Shown piece after piece: positions 16,917 through 25,683 of a DNA stretch of 64,000 nucleotides. Source of the stretch: JASLMY01 sp965226475 (GTDB taxonomy: Bacteria; Pseudomonadota; Alphaproteobacteria; GCA-2731375). Numbering within the stretch: the first letter of the stretch is position 1; the number at the start of each line of letters is the position of its first letter. The notes beneath the pieces are model-generated. The model worked only from the letters and a program-made list of their open reading frames with translations. It did no database searches and was not told the origin of the DNA. The stretch spans positions 558,001-622,000 of the forward strand of contig CBDDDJ010000004.1 of the NCBI GenBank assembly GCA_965226475.1, written 5' to 3'. Position numbers and translations under genes: made by a program.

Positions 16917-18146
16917 ATGGTTCGGACGACAGGGCGGGTCGATATGAACAACGTAGCGAAGTCCCTTGCGGCATTGTCGCTCGCTGAAACGGCGGGTTTC
17001 GCGACGAGCATGTTCCTGATCGGGTCGTTCTTCCTGGCGCTGTCCCCGATCCTTCCAGATGTTGCAATGAACTTCGAGGTGGACCCCAAGCAATTGGGCC
17101 TTCCGAGCGGGGCGTACGGGTTCACGCTCGCGCTCGTCTCGATCGCTCTCGCGCCCGCTCAGGACATGTTTCCGCGCGGGGCGATGCTGATTGCCGGGAC
17201 CCTGCTGCATTTTTTCGGGCTCGTGTGCGTCGCGCTCGCGCCGGCATGGAGCGCGATCGTCATCGGCCACGCGATTTGCGGGACCGGCGCCGGCATCTAT
17301 ATGCTGGCCGCATATGCCGCTGTCTCGGAACGCGGTTGCGATGCCTCGAAGGCCAAAATTCTCGGCCGCGTCAATATCGGTTGGGCGGCCTCGACGTTGG
17401 TGGGGGTCCCGATCGCGGCGCATCTGGGGGACATGCTGGGCTGGCGTGCCGCGATGCTGGCTCTTTCGGCGATCTGGGTCCTGGTTACCGTGCTGACCTC
17501 TTCCATCTTGCGGCGGGAAAGCCGGCGGACGGGCACGGGTTTCAAGAATGTGGGAATTTGGCCCGGCGACGTGCTGCGTGCCATGCGACGGCACCGCCTT
17601 CATTGGCTATTCGCCTCGACGATTTTGGTATTTGTCGGATTCTATGGTGTCTATGCGTTCCTGGGCTTGGCGGTGCGCGACGGTCTCGATGTCGATGCCG
17701 GGGGCGCGGGGGTATTTATTTCCCTCTATGGCGGTGGCTTCCTGCTTGGATCGCTGAACGGGTGGACCATAGACCGCCTCGGGGCCGCGCGTGGCTTGGC
17801 GATCACGACGGCGGTTTTGGCGGTTGTTTTAGCCGTCATTCCCCAGTTCACGGCGTCGGTGGCCATTCTTGGCATTGCGATGTTCATATGGGGTGTATTC
17901 CAGAATGCCGCATTCACGTCCATCGCCACATTTCTGGGCGGTGTCGAATCCGCCATACGTGGGCGGCCTTTTCAATATGCCTTTTCAATACACACCGCCT
18001 GTGTCTTCCTGGGCTCGTCGATCGGCACGGTGACCATGGGCGTCGTGAATTCGGAACAGGGCTTCGAAGTGGTCGGCCTGGTTTGTATGATCGTAACGTT
18101 CAGCGCCGCGTTGATCGCGGCGGTCGGCCTCCGCCGCGCGAGATAG
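16917..18146 (+). CDS. Major facilitator superfamily transporter
   Basis: 409 aa inner-membrane secondary transporter with about 12 hydrophobic segments, starting with FATSMFLIGSFFLALSPILP and ending CMIVTFSAALIAAVGL. The central loop is basic (ILRRESRRTGTGFKN), giving a 6+6 layout. The family cannot be narrowed and the substrate is unknown. An alternative start at 16944 (MNNVAKSL) is possible. Divergent from the helicase. An ada fragment follows 14 bases later behind an AGGAGG. Confidence 0.88.
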   Translation: MVRTTGRVDMNNVAKSLAALSLAETAGFATSMFLIGSFFLALSPILPDVAMNFEVDPKQLGLPSGAYGFTLALVSIALAPAQDMFPRGAMLIAGTLLHFFGLVCVALAPAWSAIVIGHAICGTGAGIYMLAAYAAVSERGCDASKAKILGRVNIGWAASTLVGVPIAAHLGDMLGWRAAMLALSAIWVLVTVLTSSILRRESRRTGTGFKNVGIWPGDVLRAMRRHRLHWLFASTILVFVGFYGVYAFLGLAVRDGLDVDAGGAGVFISLYGGGFLLGSLNGWTIDRLGAARGLAITTAVLAVVLAVIPQFTASVAILGIAMFIWGVFQNAAFTSIATFLGGVESAIRGRPFQYAFSIHTACVFLGSSIGTVTMGVVNSEQGFEVVGLVCMIVTFSAALIAAVGLRRAR

Positions 18147-18160
18147 GAGGAATGCTCCCC

Positions 18161-18406
18161 ATGATGGACCGGGACGGCTGCATCATCCCATTGGATGGCT
18201 TGCACGGCCTCTACTATACGGCATTGTTGAGGCGGGATACGGCGTTCGACGGCAAGTTCTTTGTCTGTGTGAAGACCACGAGGGTGTATTGCCGCTCCAT
18301 CTGTCCAGCACCCAAGCCCAAGCGGAAGAATTGTATTTTCGTGGATACCACTCGATCGGCGGAGAGCCGAGGTTACCGAGCCTGTCTTATACCAGCGAGC
18401 CTATGA
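18161..18406 (+). pseudogene. ada: Ada methyl-acceptor domain fragment, cut by IS630
   Basis: About 78 codons of the N-terminal Ada domain: YYTALLRRDTAFDGKFFVCVKTTRVYCRSICPAPKPKRKN. This domain binds zinc and takes methyl groups from DNA phosphotriesters on the first cysteine of the YCR...C motif. It then breaks at GYRACL, where homologues continue with RCRPE, because an IS630 element begins at 18390. The sequence after the element does not resume Ada, so the rest was lost by deletion. A good AGGAGG (about 18146) precedes the start. Confidence 0.88.
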
Positions 18407-19554
18407 ACTGACCTCTAAGATCCACGGAAATGCGCAGAGAGATTTGATACGGTTTTCTTCGTCGAGGAGTTTTTTCCACGCGGCGCGGCAGGCGTCGATG
18501 ATGGCGTTGGTATCGTCGAGGACGCGGATCGACAGGAAACGCTCTTTGAGATAGAGCCACAGCCGCTCGACGGGATTGAGTTCGGGACAGTAGGCGGCTG
18601 GAAGACCAGAGTGAGATTGTCCGGGATGTCGAGCGCCCTGGGGTCGTGCCAACCGGCGCCGTCGAGAACGATCACGACGTGGACGTCCTCGGGCAGGGTG
18701 GCGGCGAAGCAGGCGAGGAACAGGTTCATGAGATCGGCATTGACGAAGGGGAGCACGAGGGTGAAATCGCCGCCGCTCTCTGGATGCACGAGGGTATAGA
18801 TGTAGGCCCATTTGTAGCCGATCTGCTTGGGTCCCCTGGCGCGCTCTCCCCGGCGCCACCAGCGATGGCAGACCCGCCCCTTGTTGCCGACGCGGGCTTC
18901 ATCCTGGAACCAGAGCTCGACGCGCTTGCCGGGTTGGGCCTCGCGAACCGCCATCAGGCGCGCGCGAAGCCCCCTTTTTTGAAGGCCTCCTCCGCCTCCG
19001 GGTCCTTCATCGGATGGGAGGGGCGTATCTTCTGGCGCGACAAATCCAATCGTCGCGGCACCCGGCTCATCGAGGAGGGGTGATAGGTCTTGGCGAACTT
19101 CTCTTCCAACCAACGACAGAGATCGGCCCGGGTCCAGGCCGATATCCCGTCGCGCTCGGGATCCGGGCCCTCGAGCACGACCGCCTTCAAGGCCGCCGCC
19201 TCATCCGCGTTCAAACGGAAGGCCGGGCGTCCCTTGGGAAGATCGAACAGTCCCGCCAGCCCTTCGGCGTTGTAGCCAACCACCGCATCGCGCAACGCTT
19301 GGCGCTCCATCCCGGCCAATCGCGCCGCCTCGGCCCGGCCTATCCCTTCCAGCGCGTTGGCTCGCGTAGGCCCGCGATGCCGCCCGACCCCGAGCCGAGG
19401 TGCGTGCCCAGCGTCGAAGCTCATCCGCCGTCATGTCATCGCGTATCTTGAGAGCAACCATCTCAACCCCACCGTATGTTGTGTCAGGGTGAGAGAATCA
19501 CAAAATCAGCTTCGGGGGAATCCCTCCAGGAGTCTCATCGTGGGCTCGCCGGTA
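18390..19554 (-). mobile_element. IS630-family element, decayed, 1165 bp
   Basis: Ends are related inverted repeats: TACCAGCGAGCC at the left and TACCGGCGAGCC on the opposite strand at the right. TA flanks both sides (18388-18389 and 19555-19556), the known IS630 target duplication. The transposase inside is broken by several frame changes. Confidence 0.88.
18401..19461 (-). pseudogene. IS630-family transposase, multiply frameshifted
   Basis: The family order is recoverable only by changing frame. The N-terminal helix-turn-helix part (IGRAEAARLAGMERQALRDAVVGYNAEGL) and TRADLCRWLEEKFAKTYHPSSMSRVPRRLDLS are in one frame. VELWFQDEARVGNKG and VVIVLDGAGWHD (two catalytic acids) are in a second. 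YCPELNPVERLWLYLKERFLS (third catalytic acid) is in a third. At least three shifts are needed, one of them near the start, so no active enzyme is made. Confidence 0.88.
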
Positions 19555-19566
19555 TAAGTCATCCGC

Positions 19567-19600
19567 CGTCCCGGTTGTCATCGCGAGCAAAGCGCGGCGA
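19567..19600 (+). repeat. Dispersed GTCATCGCGAG repeat
   Basis: The run GTCATCGCGAGCAAAGCGC followed by GGCGATCTAGG matches an inverted copy near 22934-22965 (CGATCGCCACGGGGCG...CTCGCGATGACGG). Repeats with the core TCATCGCGAG are common between genes in alphaproteobacteria. Confidence 0.5.
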
Positions 19601-19690
19601 TCTAGGCGAAAATCGAGGTCACGCGAGGACGTCGACAGCCTGCAAACAACGCTTATAGGGGTCGGGAAGGGTTGCCCCTCCCCGCCCTCC

Positions 19691-19723
19691 GAACCGCACG
19701 TGCGGTTTTCCCGCATACGGCTC
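19691..19723 (-). ncRNA. Group II intron 1 domain V
   Basis: Starts GAGCCGTATGCGGG, GAAA-type cap, ends CACGTGCGGTTC. The catalytic AGC triad and the classic 33-34 base hairpin shape are intact, followed by a domain VI stem with GGGGAGGGGCAACCCTTCCC. Confidence 0.88.
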
Positions 19724-19740
19724 TCCAGTTGGTGGTTTCC

Positions 19741-21078
19741 TCATCGGGGGTGTCTCGCAGCCTTCCAGGCGCCTTCCAGGGCGAACAACCCGGCCTTCGC
19801 GAAGAAGGTGTTGGGCCACTTCCGTTGGACCGTCGGGGAGCGGCCGAAGTCGGGCCGCTTGGCCTGTTTGCTCAGAAGCGCGCGCAGCCGCCGGCGGATC
19901 ATCTTGTCCAGCGGTGCGAAGGTGGTGCGATGGGCATGCTTGAAGTAGCCGAACCAGCCGCGCAGCGTCGCATTCACATCGGCGATGATCCGCGCCAGGC
20001 TCTCGCCCCGCGTCCGCCGCGTCTTCTCCCGAATGCGATCCTTCAGCTGCTTCAAGCTCTTCTCCCGGACCCGCCGGCGGCCGTTTTCGAACCGGTAGCC
20101 CAGGAACTCGAAGCCCTGGCCCGGCTGGCGGCAGTCGCCGACATGGGTCTTCTCGGGATGCAGACACAGGCCGTTCGCGCCGACCCAGCGGCGGATCTCC
20201 GCCACCGCCGCATCGGCCTCCTCCGCCGTGCGGCAGAGCACGACGAAGTCGTCCGCATAGCGCACCATCGAATAGCCACGAGCCGCCATCAGCGCGTCCA
20301 GCGGATCGAGATGGATGTTCCCCAGCAGCGAGCTGATCACCGCGCCTTGCGGCGTGCCCGATACCGGTGTCCATCGTTCCAGATCCGTCATCACATCCCG
20401 AGCAAGCCATTGCCGGATCAACTCGAGGACCCGACCATCGCTGATCCGGGTCTCCAGCCGTGCCATCAGCGGCTCGCGCGGAATGCCGTCGAAGTAGCCC
20501 GCCAGATCCGCGTCGGCCACATGTGCGTGGCCGGCCTTCACCAGACCATCCACTTCCCGGAGCGCGTCGTGGCGGCCACGTCCCGGACGGAAGCCGTAAC
20601 TCCCCTCCTGGAACGCCGCCTCGAAGATCGGTTCGATCACGAATTTCATCGCCGTCCGCACGATGCGGTCCTTGACCACCGGGATGCCCAGTGGCCGGGT
20701 CCGGCCATCGCCTTTCGGGATCTCCACCCGCCTGACCGGCCGGGGGCGGTACCTGCCCTCCCGCAGCTCGGCAGACAACTCAGTCAGATAGTGTTCCGCC
20801 CGAGCCTCGAACCGTTCGATGCTCACGCCATCGATCCCGGCGGCGCCTTTGTTGGCTCGGACCCTCGCCCAAGCCGCCTTCAGCGTCGCCGGCGCATCCA
20901 CCTTGTCCATCAAACTGTTCCAACGTCCTCCTTTGACGCCGTTGCCCAGCGCCGACACCATGCGATCCGTCCACACCGAGGCTTCGACCCAGGACCAAGC
21001 CTTGGTTTCCGCTCCACGTTTAGCCTTCATGGCACTGCCGGTGCTCTCTGTGCCTCTCGGTCGACATCTCGCATCCAC
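19741..21078 (-). CDS. Group II intron-encoded reverse transcriptase/maturase (intron 1)
   Basis: 445 aa. Reverse-transcriptase blocks are seen in order: GAAGIDGVSIERF, RPRPVRRVEIPKGDGRTRPLGIP, YGFRPGRGRHDAL, the active site MVRYADDFVVLC, and FEFLGYRF. The maturase X domain follows (IIADVNATLRGWFGYFKHA). No HNH endonuclease domain is present. It serves splicing and retrohoming of its own intron. It is not closely related to the protein of intron 2. The exact start is uncertain; a later methionine is possible. Confidence 0.92.
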   Translation of the reverse strand: MDARCRPRGTESTGSAMKAKRGAETKAWSWVEASVWTDRMVSALGNGVKGGRWNSLMDKVDAPATLKAAWARVRANKGAAGIDGVSIERFEARAEHYLTELSAELREGRYRPRPVRRVEIPKGDGRTRPLGIPVVKDRIVRTAMKFVIEPIFEAAFQEGSYGFRPGRGRHDALREVDGLVKAGHAHVADADLAGYFDGIPREPLMARLETRISDGRVLELIRQWLARDVMTDLERWTPVSGTPQGAVISSLLGNIHLDPLDALMAARGYSMVRYADDFVVLCRTAEEADAAVAEIRRWVGANGLCLHPEKTHVGDCRQPGQGFEFLGYRFENGRRRVREKSLKQLKDRIREKTRRTRGESLARIIADVNATLRGWFGYFKHAHRTTFAPLDKMIRRRLRALLSKQAKRPDFGRSPTVQRKWPNTFFAKAGLFALEGAWKAARHPR

Positions 21079-21488
21079 CTTCCTGCCCTCCTTCCCTCCG
21101 CCCGGGTTTGCTCACCGGACCTCTCGCCACATACGCGGCAGCGGTACCATGGGGGCTCTGACTCCTGCCCGGCTCGCCCGAACCGCACAGGCCTCTCTGC
21201 TTACTCCGCCTTGCCTTCCCGACATCCCACCCCCAACCACCCAGTGCCGTCCGATCGTCGCTCTCATCGCCACATACGCGCGATCGGTCGGACCCTCCAG
21301 GGGCCCAGGCTTCGCGTGCGACCGCTAGCTCGCCACGACACCATCGCCGAATCGGGTTCGTTATCCCGCGGGCTGCCGGTTCGCCTCCAGTTGCTTCCCA
21401 CCCCACCTCATGACGGATGCAGTTACTGTCGGCTTCATATGCCGTGGTTTTCATGTAGCGCACCCGGTTCCTTGGACACAAGTTTGTC

Positions 21489-22394
21489 TCACGCGGCGGG
21501 CCTGATTGAGATCGCGGCGTGCCACGCCTGACGAGCTTGAGCGGGGCTCAGGTAGCCGTTCTTTTCGACGATCCACTGGGCATTGTAGAGTTCGACGAAG
21601 TCGCGGACGGCGTCCCGCAGCTCCGCGATGTTGCGGTAGATGCGACCATGGATGATCTGTTCCTTCAGCGTGCGATTGAACCGCTCGGCGACGCCGTTGG
21701 TCTGGGGCTCGGCGACGAAGGCGTAGGACGGCTGGATGCCCCAGAACTTGATCTGGTTGGTGAAGTGGTCCGACAGATACTGGGAGCCGTGATCCATCCG
21801 CAAGGCCAGCCCCCGAGCCGCGCCGGCCGCGGTCGAGCCATACAGCCCGGCAAGCCCCATGGAGATCGGCTGCAGGGCGGCGAAGCGGTCGCCGCGCTTG
21901 CAGACATGCCAGCCGACACACTCGGCGTTCCAATGCTCGACGGCGGTGAAGATCCAGCCCCAGCCGTCGTCCACCGTGAACACCCGAACGCCATCGGTGC
22001 CCCACATGAGGTTCGGGGCATGAGTGATGATCTCACCGTCATGGGGATTGCCGCCACGGCGGCGGCAGCGATGGGGCGAGAGCAGATTGTTCTCGCGCAT
22101 CAGGCGGAGCACCCGCTTGCGGGCAACCCGGATGTCGCGACAGACCCGAAGCCGAGCCCAGACCTTGCGGTAGCCCTCGCCCTCCCAGGGCGATGCCTCC
22201 AGGTCGGCTTCGATCGCCACCAGCAGCGCCTGGTCCGAGATCGCGGGCTTCGGTCCCCGACGCTTTGCCGGCGGCTGCTCGGCGTGCTGGCCGGAGGTCA
22301 TGGCGTAGAACGAGGAGCGGGCCATGCCCCAGGCGGCGCAGACCCGCCGCAGGCCGTAGGCCAGACCCGTGCCGGGCGAGGTGGCGGCACTCAT
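21489..22394 (-). CDS. IS3-family transposase OrfB (rve integrase core)
   Basis: 301 aa. The helix-rich part VCAAWGMARSSFYAM and YRKVWARLRVCRDIRVARKRVLRLMRENNL is followed by the catalytic core. D-D-35-E residues are in LMWGTDGVRVF, RMDHGSQYLSD and TNGVAERFNRTLKEQ. The start ATG overlaps the orfA stop (ATGA), suggesting coupled translation rather than the usual frameshift of IS3 elements. It appears intact. Confidence 0.93.
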   Translation of the reverse strand: MSAATSPGTGLAYGLRRVCAAWGMARSSFYAMTSGQHAEQPPAKRRGPKPAISDQALLVAIEADLEASPWEGEGYRKVWARLRVCRDIRVARKRVLRLMRENNLLSPHRCRRRGGNPHDGEIITHAPNLMWGTDGVRVFTVDDGWGWIFTAVEHWNAECVGWHVCKRGDRFAALQPISMGLAGLYGSTAAGAARGLALRMDHGSQYLSDHFTNQIKFWGIQPSYAFVAEPQTNGVAERFNRTLKEQIIHGRIYRNIAELRDAVRDFVELYNAQWIVEKNGYLSPAQARQAWHAAISIRPAA

Positions 22395-22822
22395 CGCCGC
22401 GACCTCCGCCGCCCCAAAGGGCCGAAGGTCTCCGTCTTGGCCTCCAGCAGTTCCACCTGCATGGTCAACTCTCCGATCCGCTTCATGGCGCTATCCAGTT
22501 CCGCCTGCACCGGATCGCCCTTGCGTTGCTTGAGCGAGGCGTCGATCCCGCCGATCGCTTTCTCACGCCACTGCTCGAGCCGGAAGATCTCTACGCCCAA
22601 CTGGCGCGACAGAAGTTGCACCGGCTCGTCACGCAAAAGCCGCGGAACGACCTCACGCTTGCGCGCCACCGTCCATCGCTGGCCAAGTCCCAGCGGGCCT
22701 GCCGGCAAAGCCTGGCCTGGGGAAAACGTGGACGAGCCAAGCTCGCCCGCATTTACCACAGGCCCATCAACAGCAACTTTCTTCTCAAAATTATCGGCCA
22801 TGTTCCGGTCCTCCTTGGACAC
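22391..22822 (-). CDS. IS3-family OrfA
   Basis: 143 aa. Helix-turn-helix protein: RWTVARKREVVPRLLRDEPVQLLSRQLGVEIFRLEQWREKAI, then a leucine-rich helix (ELDSAMKRIGELTMQVELLEAKTE) probably used to dimerise. A nearby alternative start is MADNFEKK. It binds the IS ends with OrfB. Confidence 0.88.
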   Translation of the reverse strand: MSKEDRNMADNFEKKVAVDGPVVNAGELGSSTFSPGQALPAGPLGLGQRWTVARKREVVPRLLRDEPVQLLSRQLGVEIFRLEQWREKAIGGIDASLKQRKGDPVQAELDSAMKRIGELTMQVELLEAKTETFGPLGRRRSRR

Positions 22823-22852
22823 TTCGATTAAGCCAATTCTGTGTCCAAGGAA

Positions 22853-23025
22853 ATCGGGTCCGACTCATGCCGTGGTCTTCACATGACAAGGACTCCCACC
22901 TTGCTGACAAAGCGTCCTCACAGACGCACGATCGCCACGGGGCGTCGCCCCTCGCGATGACGGTGGCGGGAAAGCGCCGGAGACAAGTCGGTTCGTCCGC
23001 TCGCCGGGATTAGAACTCATTGCGT
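22853..23025. repeat. Intergenic repeats between IS3 and Rieske gene
   Basis: Contains an inverted copy of the TCATCGCGAG repeat (about 22934-22965) and the word ATGCCGTGGTCTTCA (22867-22881). That word nearly matches ATGCCGTGGTTTTCA at 21439, on the other side of the IS3 element. Confidence 0.5.
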
Positions 23026-23478
23026 TCAAGCGTCACGCGGGCTTTTCCTCGCATCGGCCCGGCGGGCGCGGGGTCTCGCGAGGGCGGACCGCCCGGCCTC
23101 CGCCATGCGCACCACCTCGCCGTCCAGCCTAATTGGGAAGCCTCGGAGCGCGCGGCCGAGCGCCGGGCCGGCGAGACAGCGGCCATCGGCGATCGAGAAG
23201 CGCGCGCCGTGAAAAGCGCAGCGCAGTCCGCGGTCGTCGTCGGCGAGGAAATTGCCGGCGGGTGAATCGAGCCGGGCGAAGGCGTGCGGACATTCGTTCA
23301 CATAGGCGACGACGTCGTCCGCGCGCCGCGCGAGGATCACCCGCCTGGGCCCGTCCCATTCGTACCACTCGAGGCCGAGGACACCCGGTTCGGACGCCAG
23401 TTCGTCGAACCGGCAGAGCACGTCGCCTGGCGCCGGCGGGGAGGCCAGTCGGATCGGCGGACGGGATGGCTGGCTCAC
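23026..23478 (-). CDS. Rieske [2Fe-2S] ferredoxin-like protein
   Basis: 150 aa. The cluster ligands are C63-P-H65 (NECPHAFARLD) and C87-x2-H90 (LRCAFHGARFS), the CxH...CxxH pattern of soluble Rieske proteins. The GTG start overlaps the stop of the EVE gene (GTGA). It may supply electrons to an oxygenase such as the dioxygenase at 5784 or the oxygenase at 27134, but no reductase lies nearby, so this is inference. The basic tail (ALARPRARRADARKS) is longer than usual. Confidence 0.88.
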   Translation of the reverse strand: MSQPSRPPIRLASPPAPGDVLCRFDELASEPGVLGLEWYEWDGPRRVILARRADDVVAYVNECPHAFARLDSPAGNFLADDDRGLRCAFHGARFSIADGRCLAGPALGRALRGFPIRLDGEVVRMAEAGRSALARPRARRADARKSPRDA

Positions 23479-23894
23479 GGACGGACGCCGCCCATCTCGC
23501 AAAGCAGCTTCCAGGACTCCTCCGGGATCGACATCACCGAGAGGCGGGACTGCTTGATCAGCGGCAGCTCGGCCAGGCGCGGTTCCGCCTTGATGACGGC
23601 CAGGCTCACCGGCGTTTCGAAGGCCTTCAGGCTCGCCACGTCGACCATGCCGAAGAGGCCAGCCGCGTCGCTCGGGTCCGGGTAATACTCCTTCACCACC
23701 CGGACGATGCCGACGATCCGTTTCTCGTTGACGGAATGGTAGAAGAAGCATCGATCGCCTTTTCGCATCGCCTTCATGTTGTTGCTGGCCTGGTGGTTCC
23801 GCACCCCGTCCCACTCGGCGCCCGCCTCGCCGGCGGTGACCTGATCGTCCCAGGACCAGGCCCCCGGCTCCGACTTCATCAACCAATAGTTCAT
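23475..23894 (-). CDS. EVE-domain protein
   Basis: 139 aa single-domain EVE protein. MNYWLMKSEP and WDGVRNHQASNNMKAMRKGDRCFFYHS are the classic conserved stretches, with VDVASLKAFETPVSL and LSVMSIPEESWKLL later. EVE domains belong to the PUA-like fold and bind modified bases in DNA or RNA. Coupled by a GTGA overlap to the Rieske gene, though the two have no obvious common role. Confidence 0.94.
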   Translation of the reverse strand: MNYWLMKSEPGAWSWDDQVTAGEAGAEWDGVRNHQASNNMKAMRKGDRCFFYHSVNEKRIVGIVRVVKEYYPDPSDAAGLFGMVDVASLKAFETPVSLAVIKAEPRLAELPLIKQSRLSVMSIPEESWKLLCEMGGVRP

Positions 23895-23984
23895 GGGCTC
23901 GCCTCCTGCCGACCGCCGGCCCGAGGTTCGGTCAAACGAGGCTCGCGATCAAGGGGCCGGCTTGTCGCCATCGCCGAATTGGGC

Positions 23985-24043
23985 TAGAGCACCATCCGAC
24001 CGGGTCGAACCGTTTCTGTTCGACCCGGTCGGATATTGCTCTA
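23985..24043. repeat. Near-perfect palindrome flush with IS5 copy 3
   Basis: A 16-base perfect stem (23995-24010 with 24018-24033) around loop CGTTTCT. Outer arms TAGAGCA and TGCTCTA extend it. The IS5 target triplet TAA (24042-24044) overlaps its right edge. It resembles the TAGAGCA-type palindromic units found between alphaproteobacterial genes and may also terminate transcription. Confidence 0.8.
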
Positions 24044-24658
24044 AGAGTCCGACTCGAAATGAATCGAGTGTTTTCAGGCTCTTGCGAGACGGCGCGTGAG
24101 GAGTTGGATGCTGGCGAGGAAGATCCAGGCCTCGGCGGTCTCGATGGCCGTCTCGAAGTCCTTGGCCAGCCGCCGGTTTCGATTGAGCCAGGCGAGCGTG
24201 CGCTCGACGACCCATCGGCGGGGCAGGAGTTGGAAGCCCTTCACGCCCGCGGGACGGTTGACGATCTCCAGCGACCAGCGGCCGATCCGCTTCAGTGCGC
24301 CCTCGAGCTTGGGCCCGGCATAGGCGCCGTCGGCGAAGACGTGGCGCAGGCGGGGAAAGTGGCGGGGGATGGCGGCGAACACCGCCGTCGCGCCGTCGCG
24401 GTCCTGGATCTCGGCGCCGTGGACCACGACCGCGACCAGCAGGCCGCCGGTGTCGGTGAGGATGTGACGCTTGCGGCCCTTGACTTTCTTTCCGGCGTCG
24501 AAGCCCCGGATACCGCCGCTTTCCGTGGTTTTTACGCTCTGACTGTCGATGATACCGGCCGACGGGCCGGCCGCGCGGCCCTCGGCCTCGCGCGCCGCGA
24601 CCAGCAGTTGCCGGTTGACCTCGGACCAGGTGCCGTCGTCCCGCCAGAGATAAAAGTA

Positions 24659-25683
24659 GGCTCAATTCGTGAATTGTATGCGTCACCTTGTTACGGCGGC
24701 GGCGAGGCAGGCTCGGTCATTGGCGCCGGGGGCGAGGCCGACGAGGTGGAACCAGCTCAGGTAGTTGTCCAGATAGCGGGTGGCGATGCCGCGGCGGGGA
24801 CGCAGGAAGTCCTTCAACCGGCTGTGGCGGCTGTTCACCGTCTGCACATGCAGATCGCCCCGAACCCGTTCCCCCATCGAGCGGTTGAGTGCTTCGTGGC
24901 TCACCCCGAGCGCGGCGGCGCAAGGTGGATAGCTCGCGCCACCGTCGGAGACCAGCAGGGCGTCCTTCGCGACCACCGGGTCGAGAGCAGCCGTGAGCGC
25001 CGCCGCGTCGACCCTGGGCAGCACCGCGCTCACCGTCGTCCCGCTCCGGTCCGCCGCCATGAGAACCGGCACCTGCTCGCGCGAGAGGCCGCGCTTCTTC
25101 GCCTTGCCGCCCCGCCGCCGTGCCTTGCGTCCCAGCCCGCGCGCGCCCTTCCGGCTCTCCAGGACGTAGGTCTCGTCCGCTTCCACGATCCCCTTGAGCA
25201 CCTCCGAATCGCTCCGCGCCGCCGCCAGAAACCGGTGACGCCAGCGGAACGCCGTGCTCACCGCCACGTCGCAGCGCGCCGCCGAGGCCTTCACCGTCTC
25301 CCCCTCCGCCAGCGACGCCCCGAACGACAGCCAGCGTTCCTTGTGGTGCAGGCCCGACAGCGGCGTACCGGTCAGCGCGTTGAAGGTCCTGCCGCAGCCC
25401 TTGCACTGGTAGCGCCGCAGACCCCGCGCCATACCGCGCGAAACCGCCCCTTCGCTCGCGCAGTGCGGACAGCGCCGGGCCTCGTCCACACCAAGCTCGA
25501 TCGCGGCCTTCGATGCCTCGCCTTCGCTCCGGCCCGACAGCACCGCGAGCGCCTCGTGCCGCTGCACGCGCGTCAGCCCGCGCGCCGCCGAAAGCCACAC
25601 CTGGAAACCCTTGCCGTCCATGACCCAACCTCCTGACGTTCCGAGCATTCTATCACAAATGCATACGTTTCACAAATTGAGCC
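24659..25683 (-). mobile_element. IS1595-family element, 1025 bp
   Basis: Terminal inverted repeats GGCTCAATTCGTGAATTG and, on the other strand, GGCTCAATTTGTGAAACG. Perfect 8-bp target duplication TAAAAGTA (24651-24658 and 25684-25691), the size known for this family. Inserted in the IS5 copy 3 transposase gene. Confidence 0.95.
24683..25621 (-). CDS. IS1595-family transposase
   Basis: 312 aa. An N-terminal zinc ribbon (RRCPHCASEGAV then YQCKGCGRTF) is followed by the ISXO2-like catalytic domain: VEADETYVLES, LLVSDGGASYPP and QTVNSRHSRLKDFL, giving a D-D-N type triad. The long basic spacer GRKARRRGGKAKKRG is typical of the ISPna2-like subgroup (from memory). Start at 25621 was chosen because of AGGAGG nine bases upstream. 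It appears intact and may be active. Confidence 0.92.
   Translation of the reverse strand: MDGKGFQVWLSAARGLTRVQRHEALAVLSGRSEGEASKAAIELGVDEARRCPHCASEGAVSRGMARGLRRYQCKGCGRTFNALTGTPLSGLHHKERWLSFGASLAEGETVKASAARCDVAVSTAFRWRHRFLAAARSDSEVLKGIVEADETYVLESRKGARGLGRKARRRGGKAKKRGLSREQVPVLMAADRSGTTVSAVLPRVDAAALTAALDPVVAKDALLVSDGGASYPPCAAALGVSHEALNRSMGERVRGDLHVQTVNSRHSRLKDFLRPRRGIATRYLDNYLSWFHLVGLAPGANDRACLAAAVTR

Larger units (their letters stand above)
19655..21463 (-). mobile_element. Group II intron 1 with reverse transcriptase
   Basis: Sense strand is minus. The 5' end is GTGCGCTACATG at 21463 and the 3' end is CCCCTAT at 19655. Domain V and domain VI follow the reverse-transcriptase frame in the expected order. 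Just upstream of the 5' end lies an IS3 element, so the original 5' exon is no longer recognisable. About 1.8 kb. Confidence 0.85.
21468..22852 (-). mobile_element. IS3-family element, 1.39 kb
   Basis: Ends are inverted repeats TTCCTTGGACACA and TGTGTCCAAGGAA. No matching target duplication is seen: the left flank CCCGG differs from the right flank ATCGGG. It sits 4 bases from the 5' end of group II intron 1. Two genes, orfA and orfB, fill it. Confidence 0.88.
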
